This document shows, piece after piece, positions 17,284 to 26,533 of a stretch of DNA of 64,000 bases. The stretch is from positions 295,597 to 359,596 of the forward strand of contig NZ_MKIO01000040.1 of the NCBI RefSeq assembly GCF_001938945.1, written 5' to 3'. The notes beneath the pieces were generated by a model, which saw only the letters and a program-made list of their open reading frames with translations, ran no database searches and had not been told where the DNA came from. The position numbers were made by a program, and so were the translations under genes. The stretch's first letter is position 1. Each line of letters starts with the position of its first letter. The DNA is from Xaviernesmea rhizosphaerae. GTDB lineage: Bacteria > Pseudomonadota > Alphaproteobacteria > Rhizobiales > Rhizobiaceae.

Positions 17284-18297
17284 ATGCGTGCCATTGGCTA
17301 CCGCACACCTGGCCCGATCGCGGCCGACGCATCGCTCGTGGAGATCGAGCTGCCGCGCCCCGTGGCTGGGGGACGGGATCTTCTGGTCGAGGTCAGGGCC
17401 ATTTCCGTCAATCCGGTGGATACGAAGGTGCGGCACCGCGCTGGCCCGGAAGGCGAGGACTGGAAGGTGCTCGGCTGGGATGCGGCCGGTGTCGTCGCCG
17501 CCGTCGGCGAGGCGGTCGAGGGCTTCAAGCCCGGCGATGCCGTCTTCTATGCCGGCGCGCTGGACCGCCCCGGCACCAATGCCGAATTTCATCTGGTCGA
17601 TGAGCGCATCGTCGGCCGCAAGCCCGACAGTCTCGACTTTGCCGCCGCCGCCGCCCTGCCGCTGACGGCGATCACCGCCTGGGAGGCGCTGTTCGACCGG
17701 CTGGTCGTCGAGCGCCCGGTTCCCGGGGCCGCGCCGGCCCTGCTCGTCATCGGCGGCGCCGGCGGCGTCGGCTCGATCGCCATCCAGCTCGCCCGGGCCC
17801 GCACCGACCTCACCGTCATCGCCACCGCCTCACGTCCGGAAACGGCGGACTGGGCCCGCGCGCTCGGCGCCCATCACATCATCGACCATAGCAAGCCGCT
17901 GGATGCGGAAATTGCCGCGCTCGGCCTCGGCGCCCCCGGCTTCGTCTTCTCCACCACCGGCACGGACGGCCATCTCGACGCCATCGCCCGGCTGATCGCC
18001 CCCCAGGGCCGCTTCGTGCTGATCGACGATCCCGGCGCCGTCAATATCAGCCCCTTCAAGCAGAAGAGCGTCTCGGTGCACTGGGAGTTCATGTTCACCC
18101 GCTCCCTGTTCGCCACGGCCGACATGGCGGAACAGGGCCGGCTTTTGAACGCCATCGCGGCGATGATCGACGCCGGCACGCTCAAGACCACGCTCGGCAC
18201 GCATTTCGGCCGCATCGATGCCGCCAACCTCAAGCGCGCCCATGCTCTTCTCGAAAGCGGCAAGGCGCGCGGCAAGATCGTGCTGGAAGGCTTCTGA
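17284..18297 (+). CDS. Zinc-type alcohol dehydrogenase-like / quinone oxidoreductase family protein
   Basis: This is a 337-residue member of the medium-chain dehydrogenase superfamily (YogA/ZADH subgroup), preceded by GAAGGAG. The nucleotide-binding motif LVIGGAGGVGSIAIQLA is clear. The Cys zinc ligands of true alcohol dehydrogenases are not seen, so it is more likely an NADPH-dependent quinone or enone reductase. The divergent HxlR regulator supports induction by reactive electrophiles such as quinones or diamide. A bidirectional terminator follows. Confidence 0.88.
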   Translation: MRAIGYRTPGPIAADASLVEIELPRPVAGGRDLLVEVRAISVNPVDTKVRHRAGPEGEDWKVLGWDAAGVVAAVGEAVEGFKPGDAVFYAGALDRPGTNAEFHLVDERIVGRKPDSLDFAAAAALPLTAITAWEALFDRLVVERPVPGAAPALLVIGGAGGVGSIAIQLARARTDLTVIATASRPETADWARALGAHHIIDHSKPLDAEIAALGLGAPGFVFSTTGTDGHLDAIARLIAPQGRFVLIDDPGAVNISPFKQKSVSVHWEFMFTRSLFATADMAEQGRLLNAIAAMIDAGTLKTTLGTHFGRIDAANLKRAHALLESGKARGKIVLEGF

Positions 18298-18316
18298 CGC
18301 GAGGCAAGCACCAAAG

Positions 18317-18353
18317 AAAAGGCCATCCGGCGGGGGCGCGCGGATGGCCTTTT
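18317..18353. terminator. Bidirectional rho-independent terminator
   Basis: AAAAGGCCATCCG (18317-18329) pairs with CGGATGGCCTTTT (18341-18353) over 13 bases. A/T tracts on both sides let it serve the oxidoreductase gene and the convergent guaA. Confidence 0.85.
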
Positions 18354-18401
18354 GCATTGCAGATGGTCAGGCTCCCGGCGCCGCCCGGGCGCTGACGCGT
18401 C

Positions 18402-19979
18402 TCACTCCCACTCGATCGTGCCCGGCGGCTTCGAGGTGACATCGTAGACCACGCGGTTGATGCCGCGCACCTCGTTGATGATGCGGGTGGCCGTGCGGCC
18501 GAGGAAGTTCATGTCATAGGGGTAGAAATCTGCGGTCATGCCGTCGACGGAGGTGACGGCGCGCAGCGCGCAGACGAAGTCATAGGTGCGGTAATCGCCC
18601 ATGACGCCGACGGTCTGCACGGGAAGCAGCACGGCGAAGGCCTGCCAGATCGTGTCGTAGAGGCCGGCCTTGCGGATCTCGTCCAGGTAGATCGCATCAG
18701 CCTTGCGCAGGATGTCGAGCTTCTCGCGGGTGACCGCGCCGGGGCAGCGGATGGCTAGGCCCGGCCCCGGGAAAGGATGGCGGCCGATGAAGCTTTCCGG
18801 CAGGCCGAGCTCGCGGCCGAGCGCGCGCACCTCGTCCTTGAACAGCTCGCGCAGCGGCTCGACGAGCTTCATGTTCATGCGCTCTGGCAGGCCGCCCACA
18901 TTGTGATGGCTCTTGATCGTGACCGAGGGGCCGCCGGAGAAGGAGACGCTTTCGATCACGTCGGGATAGAGCGTGCCCTGGGCGAGGAAGGCCGGCGCGC
19001 CCTTGCCGTCGGCGGCGATCTTGCCCGCCTCGGCTTCAAAAACCTCGATAAACAGGCGGCCGATGGTCTTGCGCTTGACCTCGGGGTCGGTGACGCCGGC
19101 CAGCTGCGTCAGGAACAGGTCGGAGGCGTCCACATGCACGAGCGGGATGTTGTAATGGTCGCGGAACATGCCGACCACCTGCTCGCTTTCGCCCAGCCGC
19201 ATCAGGCCGTGATCGACATAGATGCAGGTCAGCTGGTCGCCGATCGCCTCATGGATCAGCACGGCGGCGACGGAGGAATCGACCCCGCCGGACAGGCCGC
19301 AGATCACCCGCTCGGAGCCGACCTGCTCGCGGATCTTGCGGATCATCTCGGCACGATAGGCGGCCATGGTCCAGTCGGACTTGAGGCCGACGATCTTGTG
19401 AACGAAGTTGGACAGAAGCTTGGCGCCATCGGGCGTGTGCACCACCTCTGGGTGGAACATGGTGGTGTAGTAGCGCCGGCTTTCGTTCACCGCGATGGCG
19501 AAGGGGGCGTTTTCAGAGGTTGCCACCACTTCGAAGCCGTGCGGCAGCTGGGTCACGCGGTCGCCATGGCTCATCCAGACGGGATAGCGCCCACCGACCT
19601 CCCAGAAGCCCTCGAAGAGCGGGCTTTCCTTGCGGATTTCCAGATCGGCACGGCCGAATTCGGCGGCGTGTCCGCCCTCCACCGTGCCGCCCAGCTGGGT
19701 GCAGAGCGTCTGCTGGCCATAGCAGATGCCGAGAACGGGGATCCCCGCATCGAACACCGCCTGCGGCGCGCGCGGGCTGCCCTCGGCCGTGACCGACGCC
19801 GGACCGCCGGAGAAGATCACGCCCTTCGGCTTCATCGCGGCGAAGGCCGCATCCGCGCTGTTGAACGGATGGATCTCGCAATAGACCCCGGCCTCGCGCA
19901 CGCGCCGGGCGATCAGCTGCGTCACCTGGCTGCCGAAGTCGATGATCAGAATGCTGTCGGGATGGGCGATCGTCGTCAT
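18402..19979 (-). CDS. guaA: GMP synthase (glutamine-hydrolysing)
   Basis: This is a 525-residue enzyme that aminates XMP to GMP with glutamine and ATP. The N-terminal class I amidotransferase domain has ILGICYGQQ (nucleophile Cys86) and the MFHPEV His-Glu pair. The ATP pyrophosphatase domain has the PP-loop GLSGGVDSS. The C-terminal dimerisation domain ends TSKPPGTIEWE, the conserved XMP-binding tail of GuaA. The start at 19979 gives the usual length; the ribosome site (GAAAGATCCGG) is weak. It is apparently a single gene in this neighbourhood, convergent with the oxidoreductase. Confidence 0.97.
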   Translation of the reverse strand: MTTIAHPDSILIIDFGSQVTQLIARRVREAGVYCEIHPFNSADAAFAAMKPKGVIFSGGPASVTAEGSPRAPQAVFDAGIPVLGICYGQQTLCTQLGGTVEGGHAAEFGRADLEIRKESPLFEGFWEVGGRYPVWMSHGDRVTQLPHGFEVVATSENAPFAIAVNESRRYYTTMFHPEVVHTPDGAKLLSNFVHKIVGLKSDWTMAAYRAEMIRKIREQVGSERVICGLSGGVDSSVAAVLIHEAIGDQLTCIYVDHGLMRLGESEQVVGMFRDHYNIPLVHVDASDLFLTQLAGVTDPEVKRKTIGRLFIEVFEAEAGKIAADGKGAPAFLAQGTLYPDVIESVSFSGGPSVTIKSHHNVGGLPERMNMKLVEPLRELFKDEVRALGRELGLPESFIGRHPFPGPGLAIRCPGAVTREKLDILRKADAIYLDEIRKAGLYDTIWQAFAVLLPVQTVGVMGDYRTYDFVCALRAVTSVDGMTADFYPYDMNFLGRTATRIINEVRGINRVVYDVTSKPPGTIEWE

Positions 19980-20118
19980 GCCGGATCTTTCGAGGCTCGG
20001 GGAAACATGGCGAGGCTTTAAAGGCACTTGGCCGGCGATGCAAGTTTCGCCCTGCCGAACGCGGCGAAGCCGGGCCCGAAAGGCCTGACACCCCCTGGCT
20101 TCACTCAGGGGCAAGGGC

Positions 20119-20766
20119 TCAGGCCGGCCTGCGCAGCGCCGCCAAGCCGCCCTCGGCCAGCGCGGCCTCCAGCCGATCGATGATGGCGGCGAGCTTGGCG
20201 TCGATCACGTCGAGATATTGCGTCCAGTCATCGATATGCGCGACTTCCGTGATGCCGTCGGAAATGCCGCGCAGACCGATGAGCGGCAGGCCGAAGCTCT
20301 GGCAGACGCGATAGACCGCATAGGTCTCCATCTCCACCATGTCGGCCTCGATCGTCTCGTAGGCCGCGCCTGAGATCACATTCCCGCCCGTCGATAGCGA
20401 GGCCGTGGGCACGCCCGGCAGCGTCAGATCGAGCGGCACCGTCGCCGGCAGGTCGAGAAAGGGCGTGCGGCCCTTCTCGAAGCCGAAGGGCGAGGCGTCC
20501 ATGTCGCGATAGGCGACCGAGGAAGCCTGATAGACCTCGGCCTGGCTCAGCCGGGCCGAACCGGCCGAGCCAAGCGAAACCACCAGATCGGGCAGCTTCC
20601 CCTGAGCCTCCAGCCGGCAGAGCGCGCGGGCGAGCGACAGCGTCGCCTCCACAGGGCCGACGCCGGTCATCAACGGCACGAAGCGGCGCTGCAGCTCGGC
20701 GCCATATTCGGCCTTGGCCGCCATCACATAGAGGATCGAGACCGGGCCGGCTTGCTTCAGCTCCAC
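20119..20766 (-). CDS. mtnN: 5'-methylthioadenosine/S-adenosylhomocysteine nucleosidase
   Basis: This is a 215-residue PNP/UDP-family nucleosidase that removes adenine from methylthioadenosine or S-adenosylhomocysteine in the SAM cycle. The segment YVMAAKAEYGAELQRR, the MTGVGPVEA motif, DMVEMETYAVYRVC (the Met-Glu pair for ribose binding) and GLRGISDG (catalytic Asp) are all present. It starts at GTG 20766 with AAGGAG 8 bases before. It resembles the shorter rhizobial type rather than E. coli MtnN. Confidence 0.88.
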   Translation of the reverse strand: MELKQAGPVSILYVMAAKAEYGAELQRRFVPLMTGVGPVEATLSLARALCRLEAQGKLPDLVVSLGSAGSARLSQAEVYQASSVAYRDMDASPFGFEKGRTPFLDLPATVPLDLTLPGVPTASLSTGGNVISGAAYETIEADMVEMETYAVYRVCQSFGLPLIGLRGISDGITEVAHIDDWTQYLDVIDAKLAAIIDRLEAALAEGGLAALRRPA

Positions 20767-20901
20767 GGGAAGGCTCCTTGATCAATCGGTGAGAAAAGCT
20801 GGACAATGACTGTGGCGGCGAGGCTGCGCGCGCAGCCTATGCACGCGACGCCACGCTTACAGCATCTTATGTGCCATTTATCAAATGCAGGCTGTTGTTA
20901 A

Positions 20902-21002
20902 AGCATCCGACCGAAAACTGGGAACCGGTTTTCGGAAAAATCCGATGCAAAAACAAAAAATTAGAGCATCGGACTGCGTGCGATTTTCAGTTTGATGCTC
21001 TA
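20902..21002. repeat. RIME-type intergenic repeat, copy 2
   Basis: This is an inverted copy of the element at 15053: GCATCCGACCGAAAACTGGG...CCGGTTTTCGGAAAAATCC, an A-rich linker, then AGAGCATCGGACTG...TTTGATGCTCTAA. Its right end supplies the TAG stop (21000-21002) of the thioesterase gene. Confidence 0.8.
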
Positions 21003-21452
21003 ATCCTGGATGCCCTGACGGCCGCGCACCACCATCATCGAGCCGGAGATCGAAGCGATCAGCTTGGCCGGCGCCTCCTGCGAGATGGCATAGCCGCGCC
21101 CGTCGAAGACGATGATGGTCGTGCCGGGCTTGGTCACCTCGCCGCGAAAGAGAAAGCGCTCGCCGCGCCCGGGCGACAGGAGGTTGACCTTGAATTCGAT
21201 CGTCAGCAGCGAGGCGTCGGCATCGATCAGCGTGTAGGCGGCATAGGTGCCGGCGGCATCGAGCGCGGTCGAGATGATGCCGGCATGGAGAAGTCCGTGC
21301 TGCTGCGTCAGGCTCTCGCTGAAGGGCATCTCGATCTCCACCATGCCCTGCTCGACGCGCATCAGCTCCGCACCAATGGTGCGCATGGCGCCCTGCCGGG
21401 CGAAGCTGCGGCGGATGCGCTCGCGAAAATCCCGTTCTGTCTCGTCACTCAT
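21000..21452 (-). CDS. PaaI family hotdog-fold thioesterase
   Basis: This is a 150-residue single hotdog domain. The segment LTQQHGLLHAGIISTALDAA carries the HGLLHAG motif of PaaI-type acyl-CoA thioesterases, with the Asp of TALDAAG as likely catalytic acid. It probably hydrolyses aromatic or medium-chain acyl-CoAs in the cytoplasm. I used the ATG at 21452, where similarity begins. The stop codon is contributed by the adjacent RIME-type repeat, so the last residues (RQGIQD) may have been changed by its insertion. Confidence 0.85.
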   Translation of the reverse strand: MSDETERDFRERIRRSFARQGAMRTIGAELMRVEQGMVEIEMPFSESLTQQHGLLHAGIISTALDAAGTYAAYTLIDADASLLTIEFKVNLLSPGRGERFLFRGEVTKPGTTIIVFDGRGYAISQEAPAKLIASISGSMMVVRGRQGIQD

Positions 21453-21749
21453 CGGTGTCTTCGCCCCCGGCGTGGCGGTGTCGCGCTCCCTGCGGCACGT
21501 TACGCCATCGTTCCATTGCCTTGTGGTGCTGCCCTGTCCGGCATCCTTGTCCGGTTGCCGTGTCCTGCCGCCTTGCCCTGCCGCCGCATGGGCCCGGATG
21601 GTGATCGCGCCCGGCCCGGCATGCTGCGGTGCGGCATGAACAGTTGCATGACGGCCGGAGGCCGGCAAGTGCTGTTTCCCGTTCTGGAAAGCTTTTGAAG
21701 GGCCGTGATCGGGCCGAGACCTCAAGGCCCGGCATCGACGAGGCCGTAA

Positions 21750-22202
21750 TCAGTTCAGGATCATGATCGCGCCATTGAGCAGCGTGGCAAAGGCGACCCA
21801 GACGCCATAGGGAATGAACAGCATGGCCGAGAGCCGGTCGCGCTTCATTGCCATGGCGATGAACAGGAGAATGCAGACGCCGAGCGCCAGGATCACCACC
21901 AGCGCCAGTTCCACCTGATGGAAGCCGAAGAACATCGGCGACCAGGCGAAGTTCAGCAGCAGCTGCGCCAGCCAGAGACGCATGGCGGAGGAGCGCGGAT
22001 GATCGAGGAACAGCCGCGCGCCGACAAAGCCGATCATCACGTAGAGCGCCGACCAGACCGGCGCGAAGATCCAGTTCGGCGGATTGAAGACGGGCTTGAC
22101 CAGCGACTGATACCATTCGCCCGGCGGATTGCTGATGCCGATCAGGAAGCCGATGCCGAGAACGACGGCGATGAAGAGAAGGGTGACGAGCAGACGGTTC
22201 AT
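21750..22202 (-). CDS. tspO: TspO/MBR family protein
   Basis: This is a 150-residue membrane protein with five hydrophobic helices, as in bacterial tryptophan-rich sensory proteins. Characteristic stretches are the W/Y-rich first loop PPGEWYQSLVKPVFNPPNW with IFAPVWSALYVMIG, then NFAWSPMFFG. TspO binds porphyrins and heme intermediates and affects tetrapyrrole and oxygen-linked regulation in alphaproteobacteria. The start at 22202 has TGAGGCAATC upstream. It sits just beyond an iron/heme-linked locus on the same strand, but no co-transcription is evident. Confidence 0.92.
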   Translation of the reverse strand: MNRLLVTLLFIAVVLGIGFLIGISNPPGEWYQSLVKPVFNPPNWIFAPVWSALYVMIGFVGARLFLDHPRSSAMRLWLAQLLLNFAWSPMFFGFHQVELALVVILALGVCILLFIAMAMKRDRLSAMLFIPYGVWVAFATLLNGAIMILN

Positions 22203-22301
22203 GATTGCCTCAATTAGCGCGCGCTTGGCGTCTGTCCAGATCCGGATGGGCGCAGGCTGGTTGAACGCCGGGCCGACAGGACAAGCATGAAGGGTCAATC
22301 G

Positions 22302-23426
22302 TCATCCCCTCAGCCTGACGACATGCTGGTCCCAGGCGACCGGGCTCTTCACGCCCCCCGCCCGGTCGGTCGCGGCGAACAGGCCGTCATAGGAGGTCAC
22401 CGCGAAGCCTTGGGAGGAGGCGGCGATGCCGGCGGCGTCCTTGCGGCTGCGGGTGTCGAGAACGCGGCCGGAGTTGGCCTCCACCACCACCACCACGCCC
22501 CCTTTGGGCGAGGCGAGGCCGATCAGCCCTTCGGCGCGATTGATCGCGATGGCCCCGACATAATTGGCGAGCGCCTGCGTGGTCTCGTCAGGAAGGTCGA
22601 GGAAGCTTAGAGCCTCGCCCGGCGCGAAGGAGCCGGCCAGCGGCGGCCGATCGCTGCGCGGCCCTTCATACTGGCAGGCAAACCAGATGCGGCCGCGATC
22701 GCCGAGATCGAGATGGCGGGTGGACAGGCGGTTGAGCGCCGCCGGCAGCGCGTGCCGCTCGACGAGCGCGCCGCTGTCCGTATCGATCAAGGCAAGCGAT
22801 GGCGCCATCTGCTCCAGATTGAGCTTGGCGCGGCCAAAGTCGGGATGGGTCTCGATGCCGCCATTGGCGACCGCCAGGAAGCGCCCGTCCTCGCTGGCCA
22901 CCATGTCATGCGGGCCGATGCCATAGGAGGGAAATTCGCCGAGCCGGCGGAAGCCGTCGGTGGCGTCATAGACGCCGATCATGCCGCGATTGCCGTCGAA
23001 ATCATTCTCGGTGGCGAAGAGCCGGCGGCCATCGCGCGAAAAGCTGCCATGGCCGAAGAAGTGCCGTCCTTCGACCGCGGCCATCGTCACGGGAGGCCGC
23101 GACAAGGTGGGGTCCACCGCCAGCGCGAAAATGCCGGGGCGGCGGGCAAAGGCGACCAGCGTGCCATCGGCGGGGCTGACCGCCAGCCCATGGGCACGCG
23201 CGGGCATCAGCACCCGGTCGATGAGCGCGCCCTCCTCCGTCAGCGTGGCAAGGCCGAAGCGCCCATCCGGCGCCATGAAAGCGGAGGCATAAACGGCCGG
23301 CGCTTGGTGGAGCGCAAAGGCCTCCGCCGGCGCAAGCGTCGCGGCCCAGGCGGCACCGGCGCCGCGCAGGAAGGTGCGGCGGTTGATCAGCCGGCTGCGC
23401 GAAAGGCTCTGACCCTGCGCCATCAT
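22302..23426 (-). CDS. DUF1513 domain protein, Tat-exported
   Basis: This is a 374-residue protein starting at tandem ATGs (23426/23423) behind GGGAGG. The N-terminus has a twin-arginine signal INRRTFLRGAGAAWAATLAP. The mature part is a DUF1513 beta-propeller-like domain with repeated GHGSFSRDGRRLFATEND- and GIGPHDMVASEDGRFL-type blades; no cofactor motif is evident. It begins 10 bases after the second imelysin gene and is the last gene of the imelysin/di-heme operon. In other proteobacteria the same four families cluster, pointing to a joint periplasmic role, probably iron-related. The biochemical activity is unknown. Confidence 0.85.
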   Translation of the reverse strand: MMAQGQSLSRSRLINRRTFLRGAGAAWAATLAPAEAFALHQAPAVYASAFMAPDGRFGLATLTEEGALIDRVLMPARAHGLAVSPADGTLVAFARRPGIFALAVDPTLSRPPVTMAAVEGRHFFGHGSFSRDGRRLFATENDFDGNRGMIGVYDATDGFRRLGEFPSYGIGPHDMVASEDGRFLAVANGGIETHPDFGRAKLNLEQMAPSLALIDTDSGALVERHALPAALNRLSTRHLDLGDRGRIWFACQYEGPRSDRPPLAGSFAPGEALSFLDLPDETTQALANYVGAIAINRAEGLIGLASPKGGVVVVVEANSGRVLDTRSRKDAAGIAASSQGFAVTSYDGLFAATDRAGGVKSPVAWDQHVVRLRG

Positions 23427-23436
23427 CGCCTCCCGC

Positions 23437-24606
23437 TCAGTCGCCATCGGCAAAGGAGAAACCGGCGGTGAGCCCGATGGCGCCGCCGAAATCCTTGTTG
23501 AGCTTGTCGAGCAGCGTTTCGACATTGAGCGAGAGCACGTCGAGTTGCGAGCGGGCGCTGCGGTCGGAGAGCACCTCCTCCACCGGCCGGTTCAGCGCCT
23601 CGGCAGCATTGGTGACCCTGGTGAAGAGCGCGTCGATCTCGGCAGCGACGGTCTGCTTGTCCTGCGGCAGCAGCGTACCGGCCCCGGAAATGTCGAACAG
23701 CCGCTTCAGGGCGTTCAGATTGCCCGAGACGGCCGCCATGGTCAGGCCAGAGCGCCAGTAGATCGCCTGCTTCGGCCGGCCGCCGCCCTCCTGCAGCCCA
23801 TCGGCAAGGAAGGGGCGGATGCGCTGGTCGCGGACATTCTCCACGCCGTGGACGAGCACGCCGAGCAGCCCGGTCGCCGCCTCGCTGGCATCGCGATAGA
23901 CCGGGTTGTCCGGGCCCGGCTGCTTCCAGGCCTTGGCGACGCCATCGGGCGCCTCCCAGGCGGCGGCGATCTCGTCGGCCGTGCGCTGCACATTGGTGGC
24001 GATCGCCGCGCCATAGCCGCAGCGGAAAGCGCCCTCCGCCGTCGCGACACTGTCGGCGCCCGTGCCGTAGAGCACGAATTCGAGCGAGGTGAGCCCCTGC
24101 ACCGCCACGCTCTTGGCCCTCAGCGTGTCGGGCTTGAGCGCGGTCTGGTCCTTTTCCGCGAGAATGCGCTGCACCTGCTTCAGACCCAGCCCCTTGCGAT
24201 CGGGGAAGAACAGGATGCGCTCCATGCGCGCATCCTCCATGACCGGGCCGACCTGGACGAACTCGATCGCCGCCCAGCTCCTGACGGTCTCGGCGAAGGC
24301 CGCGCGCGCCTCGGCCAGATGGGCGGGCGACGGCGCGGCGCAGAGGCCGCCCAGCGCCTGCGAAAGCTTCGCCGTGCTGGCCCCCATGGCGCGGTAGCCG
24401 GGGCGGATGACCTCATCGACCGCGCGCGCCATCACCTGCGGCAGATGGTCCGCCTGCAGCAGATGCGGCACGAAGTTCGGGTCGGGGTCCTGATTGTCCT
24501 GCGTGGCGAAGGCTTGACCGCAGAAGAAGGCTGGGCCGCAGACGAGGAGCGCGGCTGCGGCAAGGCCGGCCAGACGCTGGCGGGGAAAAGACAGAAAGGC
24601 ACGCAT
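23437..24606 (-). CDS. Imelysin family protein (M75-like), second copy
   Basis: This is a 389-residue periplasmic protein with a signal peptide (hydrophobic residues about 11-35, cleaved near AFA-TQ). The imelysin fold is shown by WAAIEFVQVGPVMEDARMER and GLTSLEFVLYGTG. The latter (171-183) sits where IrpA-type imelysins carry GxHxxE, but the His is replaced by Thr. Its ATG shares one base with the TGA of the di-heme gene (24606-24608), indicating coupled translation. Imelysins were first described as peptidases, but protease activity is doubtful and a link to iron uptake is better supported. Confidence 0.87.
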   Translation of the reverse strand: MRAFLSFPRQRLAGLAAAALLVCGPAFFCGQAFATQDNQDPDPNFVPHLLQADHLPQVMARAVDEVIRPGYRAMGASTAKLSQALGGLCAAPSPAHLAEARAAFAETVRSWAAIEFVQVGPVMEDARMERILFFPDRKGLGLKQVQRILAEKDQTALKPDTLRAKSVAVQGLTSLEFVLYGTGADSVATAEGAFRCGYGAAIATNVQRTADEIAAAWEAPDGVAKAWKQPGPDNPVYRDASEAATGLLGVLVHGVENVRDQRIRPFLADGLQEGGGRPKQAIYWRSGLTMAAVSGNLNALKRLFDISGAGTLLPQDKQTVAAEIDALFTRVTNAAEALNRPVEEVLSDRSARSQLDVLSLNVETLLDKLNKDFGGAIGLTAGFSFADGD

Positions 24607-26225
24607 CAGAGCGACTCCAGAAATGCGAGAAGATCGGCGCGGTCTTTCTCCGTCGCCGCGAGATAGGCCTTGCGGGCCGCATCGCCTTCGCCGCCGTGCC
24701 AAAGCACGGCCTCCTCCGGCGTGCGCGCCCGTCCATCATGCAGAAATGCGCCGGCGGCGGGCTCCGCCATGCGCCTGCCGATACCCCAAAGCGGGGGCGT
24801 GCGCCAGTCCTGCGCGCCGGCCAGGCCCACCGGATGACCGCCGGAAAGATCCGCGCCCATGTCATGCAGCAGGAAATCCGAATAGGGCCAGATCAGCTGG
24901 AAGGCATCCGCCGGATCACCCGCATCGCGCCGCGTGACGAAACGGGGATGGTGGCAATCGGCGCATCCCATCGCGGAGAATAGGGCCTTGCCGGCCAGCA
25001 CCTGCGGCATGGCGGCGCGTGGCCGGGGCAAGGGCGCGAGATGGCCGGCATAGAAGGTCACGAGATCGAGCACCGTCTGCGATGCCTCATAACGGCCATA
25101 ACGCGGCTGGACCCCATCCGGCGCTGAGCGGCAGGCGGTCTCGGCCGCGGTGCAGTCGCCATGGCTGTCAGGCGCCAGCGGCGTGGAGATGCCGATATCG
25201 TTGGAAAAGGCATCCGCCGCCTGTGCCTTCAGGCTGGCGGCCTGTGCCTTCCAGCCGAAGCGGCCGAGCACCGTCTCCCCGCTCTGCGGATCGCGCAGCA
25301 GCGCCGGACGGCCGGCAAGCCCCCGTGCCTTCAGCACCGGATCATTGGCCAGTGCCAGAATGTCGTCGGGATGGATCGCCTCGATCAGCGACAGGCCGAC
25401 CAGCGGCTGGGCGATGCGCGCGGAGGGCCGCGTGCGCGGATCGAGCGGGCCATAGCCGGGACCGTCGATCGCCACCATCGGCCGGCGCAGCAGCACCACC
25501 CGCCCGCCCGACAGCGTCACCGGCTGCGTCTTAAAAGCGAGGCGCAGCTGACCCTCGGCGACAAGACCGGGCACTGCTGCGGTCTGCAGCTGGTGGCCAT
25601 AGACCGGATCGTCGAAGGTAAGCGCCATGCCGCTTTCCAGCGCCGCCTGTTCCTGCGGCGTTTCAGGCGCACGCGCCAAGCGCAGCAGGAGCGACGGCGG
25701 CACAGGCCCGGCCGACAGCGCCACCCCTCCCCCTCCGCCGACATGGCAGGTGGCGCAGGAGCGGGCATTGTAGAGCGGGCCCAGCCCATCGGTCGCCTGG
25801 GTGGATGATGGCGCCGTGACCCAGAGCTTGGAAAACAGCGCCTCGCCCAGATGAAAGCGCTGCTCGTCCTCCGGCCCGAGATTGGCGGCGGGCCGGTGGC
25901 GCGCATCGGCTCTCGCCGTCGCCGCGCCGCCGGGCATCGCCTCGAAGGCTTGCGCGCGGGCAAGATCCGCTGGCGGCGCCAAGACGGCGGCGATCCGCGC
26001 GCGGTCGGCCGCGCTGAGATCCGGCCGCCCTGCTGGCCGCAGCGCGATGGGGGCGGAAATGGTATCGGCGCCAGCCTGCGCCACGGACCCGCCGGACAGG
26101 ACGAGGCCCGTCACCAAGGCGGGCAGCAGCGCACAGAACCCGGCCAGCAGAAGGCGCGCCGCCGGCCCCGGAGGGGCCTGACGGCGAGGCCAAGACAGGC
26201 GGAAGGAAAGGCGCAGGCGCATCAT
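24606..26225 (-). CDS. Di-heme oxidoreductase (DUF1111, 'thiol oxidoreductase')
   Basis: This is a 539-residue periplasmic c-type cytochrome. After a long basic and hydrophobic leader (about 1-52) come two heme-binding motifs, CATCH at 157-161 and CADCH at 421-425, the arrangement of the MauG-like DHOR family. An extra Cys pair (DCTAAETAC, about 358-365) may form a disulfide. I used the ATG at 26225; a GTG at 26270 with GAAAGG upstream would add 15 residues. It lies between two imelysin genes and is coupled to the downstream one. A redox step on iron is the natural guess, but this is inference. Confidence 0.88.
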   Translation of the reverse strand: MMRLRLSFRLSWPRRQAPPGPAARLLLAGFCALLPALVTGLVLSGGSVAQAGADTISAPIALRPAGRPDLSAADRARIAAVLAPPADLARAQAFEAMPGGAATARADARHRPAANLGPEDEQRFHLGEALFSKLWVTAPSSTQATDGLGPLYNARSCATCHVGGGGGVALSAGPVPPSLLLRLARAPETPQEQAALESGMALTFDDPVYGHQLQTAAVPGLVAEGQLRLAFKTQPVTLSGGRVVLLRRPMVAIDGPGYGPLDPRTRPSARIAQPLVGLSLIEAIHPDDILALANDPVLKARGLAGRPALLRDPQSGETVLGRFGWKAQAASLKAQAADAFSNDIGISTPLAPDSHGDCTAAETACRSAPDGVQPRYGRYEASQTVLDLVTFYAGHLAPLPRPRAAMPQVLAGKALFSAMGCADCHHPRFVTRRDAGDPADAFQLIWPYSDFLLHDMGADLSGGHPVGLAGAQDWRTPPLWGIGRRMAEPAAGAFLHDGRARTPEEAVLWHGGEGDAARKAYLAATEKDRADLLAFLESL

Positions 26226-26333
26226 GATCTGGATCAAGGTTCGGAACGGGCGTTCAGGCGAAAGTCGCACAGGCCTTTCGCCATCCCCTTTCCTGGGCGC
26301 AACAGGATCGCCGCCCGTTCAGGGCGGCAGGCG

Positions 26334-26364
26334 GAAGCCCGCCTGTGCAGAGGAGGCGGGCTTC
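26334..26364. other. Strong hairpin between imelysin and di-heme genes
   Basis: Perfect 11-bp inverted repeat: GAAGCCCGCCT (26334-26344) and AGGCGGGCTTC (26354-26364), 9-base loop, no T tract on either strand. In the 308-base gap of an otherwise tight locus it could be an RNA-processing or stabilising hairpin that sets different levels for the first imelysin and the downstream genes. Confidence 0.5.
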
Positions 26365-26456
26365 AAGTCTCGAGTTCAGGCGGACAGTCCGGTTCGGGAG
26401 GGCCGACAGAACCTTGCCGGCCAGAGCGAAGGACACGGGCGGCGCTCCGGATTTCT

Positions 26457-26510
26457 GCTTGTGCACCGGATCCTTGCGAAAACCGGTTCCCGCTTCCGGT
26501 CCGATGCTTT
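26457..26510. repeat. Partial RIME-type repeat
   Basis: Only the inner half of the repeat is present: GCACCGGATCCTTGCG, AAAACCGGTTCCCGCTTCC and GGTCCGATGCTTT. It occupies part of the gap between the first imelysin gene and the di-heme gene. Confidence 0.65.
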
Positions 26511-26533
26511 CCTGCGCCGCCCGCGAGAGCCTC

